Source: Bimuria novae-zelandiae CBS 107.79
Lineage: Eukaryota > Ascomycota > Dothideomycetes > Pleosporales > Didymosphaeriaceae
Direction: 5' to 3'
DNA: 64,000 bases
Assembly: GCA_010015655.1 (NCBI GenBank)
Contig: ML976755.1
Span: 1 to 64,000, forward strand
The stretch's first letter is position 1. Every line of letters starts with the position of its first letter. This document shows, piece after piece, positions 10,522 to 21,469 of this stretch. The translations under genes were made by a program, and so were the position numbers. Below the pieces are notes generated by a model that was not told where the DNA came from, ran no database searches, and saw only the letters and a program-made list of their open reading frames with translations.

Positions 10522-11465
10522 CTGAACCCTCCCTTACTTTGTTGACTCGTGGCTTGTCGGTGGTTTCGCAAGGCTTGACGCGCGCCGTCTCGTGGTGTTA
10601 CATGAACGTGCTAAAGCGAGACATGGTATTGTAAAGGTAAAAATAAGCACGAAAGGAGCGTACGGGCAGAAGCTACGATGGCGCGCATGGCTAAGGGAAA
10701 GCAGGCCTGTGTAGCTGCCGCAGTTGAAGCTGGGCAGACAAGCACCGCAGACGTCATTGACGTATCATCATTTGTAAGGCTTGCGCGTGAGAACCAGAGA
10801 ATACGAGCCGGCGCAGCGGACATTCTACTATACGTATCAATTGGGACGCTTGAGTTCACGAACTATAAGTATTCGCGCAGATATGTGGAGCAGTACTGCG
10901 GCTCAAGTCCTCCCAGGACCCACGAACGATTTTCAACACTCCATGATCAAGACGCTGCACAGAAACCCGCGCTCCACCAGTCTAGCCTAATCTGGGTCTA
11001 CAAGCACCAACAAGTCCATCGTAGACAGTCAACATGTCCCTCAAAATCTACAGGGATCGCTTCTCTATCAATCTATCAATCTATCAATTTACGCTGAGTT
11101 CGCCTTCCGATTCCGATCTCCTCAGACCGGACTTTTGGGACCTAATTTACCCACGCGAACTCACCGCACGCATCATCCCTGCGCAGCTTCCCCCTTAGGC
11201 GATCTGAACCTTCTCCTTTTGGTAGAAAACCACAAAAACCATCAATCACGGCCGAGAATGATCTGCTTTGTGGCGTTCGACCGCAGGGGCTTTCCTGGTT
11301 CCCCGCACGAATTCCTCACCGTTCCATTTGCTCCCATTAATAACATGCTTTGCACAGTCTCTGGATGCGGCGTGACTACTTTCGTTCGTTTTGAAATTTA
11401 GCACTCCTAAGAGAGCTTACGGACATTGTCAATTTTGTTATGCGTGTCATGCCAGGATTACTCCA
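10522..11465. other. Intergenic: SPO71-like promoter and GH3 3' end
   Basis: About 0.94 kb between two minus-strand genes. It holds a small (ctatcaat)3 microsatellite. A 139-codon plus-strand frame at 10678-11097 runs through that microsatellite and has no recognisable motif, so it is not called. Confidence 0.5.
11065..11088 (+). repeat. Octamer microsatellite (ctatcaat)3
   Basis: Three perfect tandem copies of an 8-base unit, read directly from the sequence. Confidence 0.9.
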
Positions 11466-13984
11466 TCACTGCACCACCACCGTAGCATTCCCCCGCAAAT
11501 CGCTCGAGCTCGCGCCCGCCCAAATCACATACTCCCCCTTCTCAACCACGTACTTCATCCGTATATCCCATAGACCCCAGTCCTTGATCTCCAAGTCGAC
11601 GCTGACATCGACCGTCTCGCCCGCAGGAACAGGCACCTTCTTGAACCCGCGCAGCTGCTTGTTCGGCACCACCACGCTCGTGATGACGTCCTGCACGTAG
11701 AACTGCACCACCTCCTTGCCGTCGACTTCTCCGGTGTTGGTAACGCTCACCGTCGCGGTGACCACATCGTCCGCGCTCGCGCTCGTCTTGCTTACGCTCA
11801 CATTGCTGTACGTGAAGTTTGAGTAGCTGAGCCCGTAGCCGAACGGGTACAGCGGCTCCGGCGTGCCGAGAACGTACGAGCTGCCGAACCTGATCGTTCC
11901 ATTCTCGTAGACCTCGCCCGGGTTGTTCGGCGCCGAGCTGCCTGCAAAGCGTCCGGAGTTGAGGTAGTCGTAGAACACGGGGAGATCGCCAACACTGTAC
12001 GGGATCGAGACGGAGAGCTTGCCCGAGGGATTGACATCGCCGAAGAGCACGTCCGCGAGGGCAGCGCCACCCTGTTCGCCCGGGTAGAATTGCTGCACCA
12101 CCGCAGCCGCATCGTTGGAGATCCACGGCTCCGTGACGGGCTTGCCGCTCTGGAAGACGACGACGACGGGCTTGCCGGTGTCGATGATGGCTTTGACGAG
12201 AGGTGCTTGTGCGCCGACAAGAGAGAGATCGTTGACGTCGATGTGCTCACCGGTTGTGGCGTTGAGGCCTGTCCAGAGCTCGCCTTGGTCGCGAGACCAG
12301 GTCCCGACGAGCACGACGGCGACGTCTGCGGCTTCGGCGGCAGCCACGGCCTCGGCAAAGCCAGATTGGTCGTTGGACCAGCGCTCGCAGCCTTGGGCAT
12401 AGGTTACGGTGCCGGTGGAGGCGTTGCGGATGCCTTGTAGGGGGTTTACGTTGGTTGGGTTGTATTGCGAGCGGAAGACGACGTAGTCTCCGAACTGGGG
12501 AGGGTTAGCTGGAGTACTGATATTATATCAAGGATGGAGCGAGCACAGTGTGGATCCGGCGTCCTGGGAGAACTCAAGCCATCACACAACATCAATGCTT
12601 TTGTTAGTCCTGGAACTGAGAGTCTACTTACGTTGACAAAGTCAGCCATGGGCCCGATCACAGCAACATTAGCATCGCGCTTTAACGGTAGAGTCTGCTC
12701 CTTGTTCTCAAGCAAAACGATGGACTCGGCGTCGAGCTGCCGCGCAACAGCCACACTCTTTTCCTTGTGAATAGCAGGGAAAGTGCCATTCGTGCCGTTG
12801 CTGGCTCCGAGCCCTGGGTACGGGTTCTCAAACAGTCCCAAAGCAAATTTGGCGCGGAGCTGGCGCGCAACAGCTGTGTTGACAACTTCAATATCGAGCT
12901 TGCCGGCTTCAACAAGCTTGGGAATGTTCTGAAAGTTGTAGGAACCGCCGCCCATTTCAACGTCATTGCCCGCGGGCAAAGCGTACAGGGTGATTGCCTC
13001 CGAGTCGACCTTTGGCTTACACGTGCACATCTTGAAGATGCAGCAGATGCGGTCGGTGGCTCCGGCGTCGGATGTCAAAAAGTACTTGTAGCCCCATTCC
13101 TCGCGGAGAATCTCGGTCATCATGTGGTAGTCCGCAATGGTAGGGACACCATCGTAAGAGTTGTACGAGCCCATGATGCTGTAGGCGCCAGCGTCAATGA
13201 TGGCACGCTTGAAAGACGGCAACCACGTGGTTCGGAGCTCGCGCTCACCGCCGTGCACTGGACCGGTGTTGAGACCCTGCTCGGGCGCAGAGAAGCCAGC
13301 AAAGTGCTTGATGGTTGCAGCGACGTCGTGGTCTTGGAGACCGATCACGTAGCTGTATGCCATCTCACCGACGAGGTGTGGATCTTCGCCGTAGGTCTCC
13401 TCGACACGCCCATATCGGAGCTCACGAGCGAGATCTGCAAGCGGCGCAAAGATCTGGTTCACACCGATTGCCTTGGCCTCGTCGGCGATAATGCGAGCCA
13501 TCTGCTCGATGAGTTCCGTGTCCCAAGAGCAAGCGTGTGCAATCGGGCTGTTGAAGATCGTGGCATTGCCGATGAGCAGGCCATGGATACCTTCCGTCTG
13601 CACGAAAGCCGGGATGCCCAGCGTGGTGTTCTTCACCAGATAGTCTTGTGCTTTCCGGACACCCTCGGCGATCCAGGGCTGCGGAACTGCGAAACCGACG
13701 TAGAACTGGCCAGCCCGGTTTGCCATGTTCCAGGCCAAGCCGGTGGAGTTGAAGGCATTGGTCGTCGTGTTGATCCAGTTCGAGAAGTCGCCCTGCACCA
13801 ATTGAGCAGTCTTCTCCTCGATGGTCATCCGTGAGAGGAGATCGGCCACGCGGTCGTCCACCGAGGCATTGGGGTCCTTGTAAGTGGCATTGGCCGCTGC
13901 CTGTCTTCGTACAAGATCGTAAGAAGCCGCTGGAGCTGCCGCAAGAAGGAAGGCCAAAGAAGCCTTCGCGATGAAAGAAACCAT
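11466..13984 (-). CDS. Secreted glycoside hydrolase family 3 (beta-glucosidase/beta-xylosidase type)
   Basis: Two exons, 13984-12632 and 12494-11466, joined across a 137-nt intron (GTAAGT..CCCCAG with GCTAAC branch site) in phase 0, giving 793 residues, a typical GH3 length. The ATG at 13984 is chosen over an in-frame one 30 bases upstream because it starts a clean signal peptide (residues 1-20, hydrophobic core AFLLAAAPAAS). The N-terminal TIM-barrel contains KHFAG (226-230) and the nucleophile region TSDAGATD, with Asp306 as the expected nucleophile. The second domain has the segments VAVVLVGTW and FYPGEQGG, and the C-terminal end is a fibronectin type III-like domain. Many N-x-S/T sites agree with secretion. 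Exact substrate (beta-glucoside, xyloside or xyloglucan oligosaccharide) cannot be read from sequence. It is divergent from the sugar transporter at 14640, sharing a 655-bp promoter region. Confidence 0.93.
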
Positions 13985-14639
13985 TGCTGATAGCTGCTCA
14001 CTGCACCACTGCAATTGCAGCGGAGCGCACCGTAGTTATGGAAGTCCAGGCATTTTTCCTCCAGGTACAATTTCCCGTCATCCAGGAAAGGCCTCGCTGC
14101 ACCTCTTTTGCCGGGCCCGTCTGCAAGGGCAGTAGTCTATCTCTTCATCTCATCGGCGCCGATCGCTTCACAGCGCAATATAATTTTTCCTGGCATCTAG
14201 GTCGACGAGGCCAAGCGCGCGGAGTCAATTGCGAGCGCCGTTATATCGCGCGCAAGCCTCAGTCCAAATCACCCCAGAGACCCACACGCAGGGGCGAATT
14301 GATTGGCGGAAATTGTAGTGCCGAGTTCCCCCCGCTTCTGCGCACCCCCAACCGCCTCGATCCCCAGACTCTGGCAGGAACATGCAAGCGCGCCATCGCC
14401 TGAGCGTCTCGCCTTGCGCACGAGACATAAGTCATGGAAACTAGGGATTGTCTTCCGCCTCTAGAACCCGGTGGGTGGACAGGAAGCATGTCCTCGTTGG
14501 GCACAGGATGGCACGGTACAACGGTCCCGCAGCCGTTTTATATGGCTTGTTCTCCCACCACTGTGCCAAGTAGTTGAAGTGTTTCTTCTTCTTTCCTCAG
14601 CCATTGTGTTGCTGGGCCGGGTAGCTCGAGCTCTTCACA
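13985..14639. promoter_or_regulatory. Shared divergent promoter of GH3 and sugar transporter, with putative carbon-repressor sites
   Basis: Three matches to the CreA/Cre1 consensus SYGGRG, on the minus strand, lie within 100 bp: 14272-14277 and 14362-14367 (ccccag) and 14330-14335 (ccccgc). Grouped sites of this type are typical of carbon-catabolite-repressed genes, but the motif is short and can occur by chance. TATA-like sequences are at about 14535-14541 for the transporter and 14177-14186 for the GH3 gene. No GGCTAR (XlnR-type) site is seen here. Confidence 0.4.
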
Positions 14640-16284
14640 ATGGGTCTCTTCTTCAACCTCGCCCTAGCGATATTCGCGGGGACAGGCAGTTTCCTCTTCG
14701 GATATGACAGCGGTGTCATGACCGATGTGATCCAGTCACCTCATTTCTTGAGTTTCTTCAATACGAGCCCCGACACCGCCATCATCGGAGCTATCAACTC
14801 GACCTTCTCTGGAGGCGCTGTGTTCGGGTCGTTGATGTAGGTTTAAAGCACGGTCGGGCCAGTCACGAACGCTAACAATGAGCAGGGGAGGTTTTACCAT
14901 GGACAGTCTCGGTCGCCGTTGGACTGTGCTGATGGGAGCTGTGATCAACTTGGTCGGCGCAGCAATGCAGTCTGGCGCGCAGAACTTGGCTATGATTCTC
15001 GTGGGACGCATTCTCGCTGGCTGGGCTGTTGGTCTGATGTCTATGTCTGTTCCAATCTACCAGTCGGAATGTGCTCACCCGTCTAAGCGAGGTACGGCTC
15101 TACAAACTACATACACCAAAAAAACACGATATTGACTTTGCCCAGGTCTCATCGTCGGAATTACTCAGCAGATGATCGGTGTCGGTTTCATCGTTTCTAC
15201 ATGGGTTGGCTATGGATCTGCACACGTCCCAGAGACAAGTTCTTTCTCCTGGCGCTTTCCTCTCGGATTTCAGTGTATCCCTTGCTTGATCATCATCTGC
15301 GGTATGATGTTCTTCCCGGAATCGCCACGCTATCTTGTGGAGACAGACCGCGCCGACGAAGCTCTCCAAGTCTTGCACAGGCTACACTACAACGGCAGAA
15401 ACGAGGATGACATCCAAGCGCAATTCCACGAGATCAAAACAACCATCGAAGCAGAGAAGGCCGTCACAGCCCCAGGCTGGCTGATCATGTTTAAGGTCAA
15501 GCAGTGGCGCACGCGCTTGCTCCACGCAACCTTCATGCAAGTCTTCACGCAGATGACTGGGTAAGCTAACCCCCTTTCCCACCCACTTCCTCCCGAAAGG
15601 TCGAAATCTAATGCTCTCCGCAGGATCAACGTCATCGGCTATTACCAAACCGTCATGTACGAAAACCTCGGCATCACAGGCAAGCGCAGCCTCCTCATCA
15701 CAGGCATCTACAACGTCGTCGGCCCCCTCTTCAACCTCTTCTTCATCACCTTCATCCTCGACCGCGTCGGCCGCCGCAAGCCCCTCCTCTTCGGCACCAT
15801 CGCCATCTCCATCGCCCTGGTCTGCGAAGCCGCCATCGGCTCGCAAGTCCCGTCCGCCACCGGCAGCCGCAAAGACAGCCTCTCCGCCGCAGGCGTCTTC
15901 TTCCTCTTCGCCGTCACCGCCATCTTTTCGTGCTCCTTCGGCCCCATCAGCTGGGTCTACGCGTCCGAAATCATGCCCCTGTCTATCCGTGGCAGGGGCT
16001 CCGCGTTCGCGACAGGTATCGGTAATTGGCTGGTCAGCACCGTTTGGAGTCAGGTTAGCCCCATTGGGTTGGGCAAGATTACGTATAAGTTTTACTTCAT
16101 CTTTGTGGCGTGGAACTTGTGCGTTACTCTGCCGGCGGTTTTCTTCATTTGGAAGGAGACGAAGCAGGTTAGTCTGGAGGAGATTGATTTGTTGTTTGGG
16201 GAGAGGGCGTTGGGGACGCTGCCGGAGCATTTGGATAGGAAGGAAGATGATGCTGTGATTACGCATGAGGAGGCGAAGGCTTAG
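14640..16284 (+). CDS. MFS sugar transporter (hexose/pentose transporter family)
   Basis: Four exons, 14640-14836, 14886-15091, 15146-15560 and 15624-16284, giving 492 residues. Introns are 49, 54 and 63 nt, each with GT..AG ends; the first has a GCTAAC branch site. Family landmarks in order are FGYDSGVM in helix 1, DSLGRR after helix 2, GRILAGWAVG, the signature PESPRYL before the central loop, QMTGINVIGYY at the start of the second half, and DRVGRR. Twelve hydrophobic helices can be counted. The N-terminal tail is very short, so the protein is at the low end of the family's length. It probably imports mono- or oligosaccharides across the plasma membrane; substrate is not deducible. Divergent from the GH3 gene and convergent with the GH31 gene, which suggests a common carbohydrate-use role. 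Confidence 0.93.
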
Positions 16285-16694
16285 ATTTGGGTGGGAAGTG
16301 GGTGCGAAGTTGTTAGATGGAGCTGAATATGTAGCTAGAAGGTTTATGATGACTGTTATGCAAGTGTCGAACGCAAAGTACTTGAATGTGATGCTTCGTC
16401 TCTGCAGCCGGACCCGAATTAAATGCCTCCGCCCAAGTACACTTGCGTGGCTCATGACTCTTCCGTGTGCCAATAAGTTAGACTCTCGATCACCAACGTT
16501 TGAACTTGACCGTCTCCATGGCGACTTTCGTACTTATTACCTACCGGCCTTCGCACTCATGTGATTACAGTTTCAATGTCACTGACAGCATACCATTGAC
16601 CTGATGCAACATCAACTGGATTATTTGATACTCTCAAATGCCACTTCATCATCTCAGTATCGTTTAACGTCGAAATATGTTAAGTGCTGTTAAT
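16285..16694. other. Convergent intergenic, nothing recognised
   Basis: About 410 bases between the stop codons of the transporter and the GH31 gene. No motif or repeat seen beyond presumed 3' UTRs. Confidence 0.5.
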
Positions 16695-19054
16695 CTATGC
16701 CACGTTCTCGACCTTCCAGTCACCCTCCAATACATCAAGACCCTTAATCTTTCCATCACTCCCCACCTCCAGTACACCCTTCTGTTCCCCCGTCGTGTCT
16801 ACCAGTACAGCCTTATCTCCTTCCTTGACACCGTACGTCTTGACCGTTCCACCCTTCTTCAACCAATCATACGCGAACCCTCCCTCTCCCTCCGCCTGTC
16901 CCAGCACCAGCACAGTTCCTTCCCGTACAAACAGCGGCGTCTGGAGGAACCCATACTTCTCCCTCACCCACCTGCTCCCATGCACCTCCTTCCCAGTCCA
17001 GAAGTTAAACCACCTCCCGGGCGGCAGATAGATCTCACCAGCCCCATCTTCCTCAAACACGGGTGCAGCCAATATCTGCGAGCCGATCATAAACTCGCGG
17101 TCGCAGTACCAACTCGTCGGATCATCCGGGAACTCGAGCGCCACCGCCCGCACGCTCGTCGGCCATCCATTCGCAATGCTCTCCTCGGCCTGCGCAAACA
17201 AGTACGGCATAAGCTGCCGCTTAAACTGCACCCAGTGTCTCAGCACCTCGGTGCAGTTCTCCGGTTCTGTCGACGAGTCGTCGACCAGCCACGGCACGCG
17301 GTACGAACTCGAGCCGTGTAGACGGCTGTGCGTGCACAGGAAGCCAAATGCGACCCAGCGCTTGTAAATCCACGGCGGGGGCTTACCCTCAAACCCGCCG
17401 ATATCGCTCGTCCACGACGCGAACGACGCGAGCCCGAGACTCAAGCCGCCGCGGACCGACTCCGCGAGCGCAGCCGGTGTGCTCTCGCAGTCGCCGCCCC
17501 ACTGTAGCGGGAACCGCTGGGTGCCCGCGCACGCAGTGCGGGCGAAAAGGACGGCTTCGTTTTCGCCGTAGCGCTTCTGCAAAGTCTCGTATATGAGCTT
17601 GTTATATATAAACGCGTACCAGTTGTGCATGCGGCTCGAGTCGGCGTTCTTGTCGTACCATTGAACGCCCTTAGTCGGGATGCGCTCGCCAAAGTCGGTT
17701 TTGATAGCGTCGACGCCGATGTCGAAGAGCTTCTCCATGCACGCCGCGAACCAAGTGCAGGCCTCGGGGTTCGTGAAGTCGACGATGCCCATGCCCGTCT
17801 GCCAGAGGTCCCATTGCCATACGTCGCCGTTGGTTTTCTTCAGTAGGTAGCCTTTGTCCGCAGCGTATTTGAAAATGGGGGATGCTTGGCCGATATAGGG
17901 GTTTGTCCAGACGGAGATCTTGTTCACGAGCTTGGCGTCTTTCATGCGCTTGATTTGCCCTTGCGGGTCGGGGAAGAACTCGGGGTCCCAGACGAAGTCG
18001 GTCCAGTGGAATGCCCGGAGCCAGAAGCAGTCGAAGTGGAAGACCTCGACGGGGATGCGGTTGGTGTTCATTGTCTCGACGAAGTGACGCACTGTCTTCT
18101 CATCGTAGTTTGTTGTGAAGGAAGTCGACAGCCAAAGGCCGTAGGACCATGCCGGTACCTTGCCAGGCTTTCCTGTCAGGATAGAGTACTTGGTGAGGAC
18201 CTCCTTCGGCGTAGGACCGTAAATAATGTACCATTTTAGCCGCTGTCCTTCCACGGTAGTTTGCAACCTCGAACAACGTTCACTGCCGATTTCCAGATCA
18301 ATCTTGTCCGGTGTGTCGATGAAGACGCCATAGCCGCGCGAGCTGAGCCAGAAAGACACGTTCTTGTACGCCTGCTCGCTCGAAGTGCCGCCATCTTCGT
18401 TCCAGACTTCTATATTCTGGCCAATCTTGTTCCAAGCTCCGAAACGCTCTCCGAGTCCATGAATAGTCTCACCAACGGCAAGATCTGTCTGCGTGAACAT
18501 GAAATGTTTCCGGTCACTGATATCTTCCACCTGCTTAGGTGTCGCCAGCGCTGGAGTGTAAGCCAATCCCACGCTACGGCTGGCAAGCGAAGTAAGTGTT
18601 TTCGAGCCATCTGTCGCATGGAATTTGACGTCAAACGTATGCGCGTCTCCGCTGACTGTTGCACTCAATCCTCCAGAGGTAATTGTGGTTCCTTTCTCGC
18701 CCTTCTTGACCTGCGCATCCACATTTGGCTTGCCGTGAGGGAACAAATCAAAATCCGGTCCTAATCGTCGCGCGCCAGAAAAGTGTGTCACTTCGCACGA
18801 GATGACGCCGTCGAACTGGGCCTCGAGCTCGACGGAGACGGTAGCAAGGTTGAGCGTGTCGCCGCGGGAGAAAATCTTGCGCGTAGGGCATAGTAGGGTA
18901 ACAGCTTTGTTGTCTTCGCGCGGTGTAACAGTGTATACTTCTTCTGCGTATTGCACCGTGAACGCGTCGTTCGTAAGCCACATGCCTAATTCCATAATCA
19001 GCGTTCCCCTCCATACCCCGCATTCGTTCCAAACGCACCATCGCGGAACTTCAT
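16695..19054 (-). CDS. Glycoside hydrolase family 31, alpha-xylosidase type, intracellular
   Basis: Two exons, 19054-19039 (16 nt) and 18985-16695, giving 768 residues. The single-frame version would start at 19118 with an unrelated N-terminus. Splicing the 53-nt intron (19038-18986, GTGCGT..TAG, CTGAT branch) yields MKFRDGMWLTNDAF, which is how intracellular alpha-xylosidases of the YicI type begin, and the length then matches that family. The nucleophile motif KTDFGERI has Asp436, and the acid/base Asp504 lies in WGGDCES; SDIGGFE follows at about 532-538. It releases alpha-linked xylose from xyloglucan-derived oligosaccharides or isoprimeverose. No signal peptide, so action inside the cell is inferred. 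Placed next to a sugar transporter and a secreted GH3, it completes a plausible export-digest, import, trim route. Confidence 0.92.
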
Positions 19055-20090
19055 CTTGTCGCACTTCGTATGAGACCGCAATTGCAGTCCGAAGCTTCCA
19101 ATTTGTGAGGATGCCCAAAATCTCAGAGCTGCCTGGGCGCTCAAAGCTTCCCCAAATTCTTCAACAGAAGAAGCGCCCGTTCGGAAAGGCGTTCCGAAGA
19201 GCTGCTGCAGTGACGGCAGCGGCGTCGCTGTGTGGACGGAGAATTCGGTGGCATTTAGTCCGGTCTCCTCACGATGTCCAGACGCATGTGGGACTGTACA
19301 TGTACCTACTGCGTGCCGTACAGACGGTTACATCCTGCATGGAGCATCGTTCCTCTCACAATCCAGATAGGCTGACGGCACGAATTCTCCGATCGTAGTG
19401 TATTCGTGCTAGTGTTTTTTGGTGTGCGTGGTTTTGGGGTTGTCGGGTCAAAGAGAGGGATGTCGGGCGGCCAGAAGTTCAAATACCTTAGCCGGTGGCT
19501 GTTGTTAAGAACCGACGGTGTGTCAATTACCGTTCTGTTTGTGGCCCTATATGCTTAAGCTAACTAGCCATAGGAACAAAAAAAGTTGTTCAACTCTCAA
19601 GAGACCGGCCTTCATTGTTCCGCGGTCCCAAGGTAGTTCCAAGAAGATCCGATTCGACGCGGTCACGTGTCGCCACGCCATCCAGGAGTGGTTAGCGCAG
19701 AACTACGCCACAGTGGCTCAAAAGGAGTTTCCTCATCACTGTTTCCTCTTTTTTTTTTTGCACACTCTCTGATCGCGTTATCCTGCATAAAGTCGTGCGG
19801 AAATGCTTTTAACGCTTCGTTCCAGCTCTTCTAGCGAAGTGTCTGTGAGTGGTGAAGGGTGACTTGGGAAAAGGGGAATGCCCAGGTGTTTGCGGTTTAA
19901 CGGTACGTGAGTCGAGGTCTATCGTCACTAAAACGAACTATTTTGCGCACGGCACCAAACTAACAGTAAACGATAGTTCCTATTGCTCAAACCGCAGCAT
20001 GGTACGATGCGCATTAGACATCGGATCGCCGAGATTGTTCTGTCTACCTGCCAGTAGGCCTTTATATCAGAAAGCTGTGTGCTATTGTCG
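19055..20090. promoter_or_regulatory. GH31 upstream region with two GGCTAR motifs
   Basis: Upstream of the GH31 gene. Two matches to the XlnR/Xyr1-type core GGCTAR on the minus strand, at 19488-19493 (ttagcc) and 19564-19569 (ctagcc), lie about 435 and 510 bases from the ATG. They fit xylanolytic control but are short motifs. The remainder, up to the transposon edge at 20091, has no supported gene; a 12-base T run is at about 19748-19759. Confidence 0.35.
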
Positions 20091-20165
20091 TTTCGTAAAA
20101 TCCCGCTACACATGTGACCTGCCCCGCGCATTAGTAATCGATTCCCGCGCGTTATTTAAAACACA
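20091..20165 (+). repeat. Left terminal inverted repeat of the mariner-type element
   Basis: Pairs with 23248-23322 in reverse complement. The first 30 bases are near-identical, then the similarity continues with transitions and one small indel. Confidence 0.8.
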
Positions 20166-20399
20166 GATTTACTAGCTAAATATTAACTTTTTAATATATT
20201 ATAAGAATCTAAAAGTTCTTAATAGGAACCTATAGCAAAGCTAGGTTACTATTAATAGTGTTACAGGCCGTAATTAATTAATTAAATAATAACGTTAGCA
20301 ATACCTAAATCTAGAGAAATATAAAGGTAGCTAGGATAATAATTAGGAGGATTTAACTTAGTCTAAAGTACTAGGGGTAACCTTACCCGCTAAGCTGCG

Positions 20400-21200
20400 T
20401 ATAGCAAGGTAGGCCACCGTTGTTATTATAGTACTATCGCGAGAAGCTTAAAGAGTTACTGCTAGGCTAGCTAAATACTTACCTAGATAAGATGTAGAGT
20501 TTCTTGTATGACAAGTACAACGTAAAAGTCTTACAGACAACTATATAGGAGACTCTTACTAGCATAAGGTAGAGTCGAAAAGCAGTAACTAAAGTGGCAG
20601 CTAAATATAACGTAGTCCTCTATTAAGCGTTTAAAGCTCGCTGCTAGCTAGCGTATAAGGCGGAGATAGTAATAGTAGTTAATAAGAGCGCTTGCAACAA
20701 GCGTATAAGTAATTAAAAATATACCTAGTTAAAGGTAAATACGCTAGTTTAGGTATCGTACTTAGCGCAAAGGTTAGAGAGTTAGAGTTTATTACTAGCT
20801 ATAGACGTTAATAGGTATCTTGATTATCTTATCTATTAGGGAGTAATTATGGCGGAGTTAATAGAGTTCCTTACTAGTAAAGTGCTGCCGTATTACAAGC
20901 CGTACCTAGGGCCACGCTTAGTAATTATAATAGATAACGCATCTATTTATTAATTAGCTAAAATTTAACAACTCTATATAGACGCTGGGGTAGTACTTGA
21001 GTACCTGCCGCCGTACTTACCTAATATAAATCCAATTGAGTAGAGCTTCAAAGCGTTAAAGTCATAGATGAAAAAGAACTTCCAGAAAGCGCCTATCTTT
21101 TAGGATTTCTTGTATTTCTTGGAGCTGGGTGTACAGGAGGGTTGCTATAACGACGAGCGGGCGAGAAAGTACTTTAGCTACTTAGGCTGGCAGGTGTAAG
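20400..21200 (+). pseudogene. Degraded Tc1/mariner (IS630-like, DDE_3-type) transposase
   Basis: Read through stops, one plus-strand frame shows the classic order. First comes an N-terminal segment with RKAVTKVAAKYN, then an Asn-containing block, then IIIDNASIY (second catalytic Asp region, about 20925-20950), then LPPYLPNINPIE (Tc1 family LPPYSPDLNPIE) and a C-terminal MKKNF region. Stops sit where CAA, CAG, CGA or TGG codons would be expected, as RIP would produce. Not functional. Confidence 0.85.
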
Positions 21201-21469
21201 GTGTATAGGAGATAGAGGACTTAAGTAATTAACGCATTATTATTAAGTGTAAATATTATTAAGTTTAATAATAGTGGCCCGTGCGGACTTATTATTTACT
21301 AGCGTTAATTTGCTTACGTCGCAGTTCTACATAATTCTATTAATAAGTTAATATAATATACGTATATTTAGGCAGCAAATTCCTTAAAATTAATTTTTAT
21401 AGGCTAAAATTAGTAAAATAAAGAACGTAAATCCCCTAATAAAAGTACTTGCGACGCGCCCTATTTAAG

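Noticed and set aside
10678..11097. 139-codon plus-strand frame
   Set aside because: Runs through a microsatellite and has no recognisable domain.
12767..13834. 355-codon plus-strand frame
   Set aside because: Antisense to the GH3 barrel domain, which has clear catalytic motifs on the other strand.
15382..16473. 363-codon minus-strand frame
   Set aside because: Antisense to the sugar transporter; acidic low-complexity translation typical of a shadow frame.
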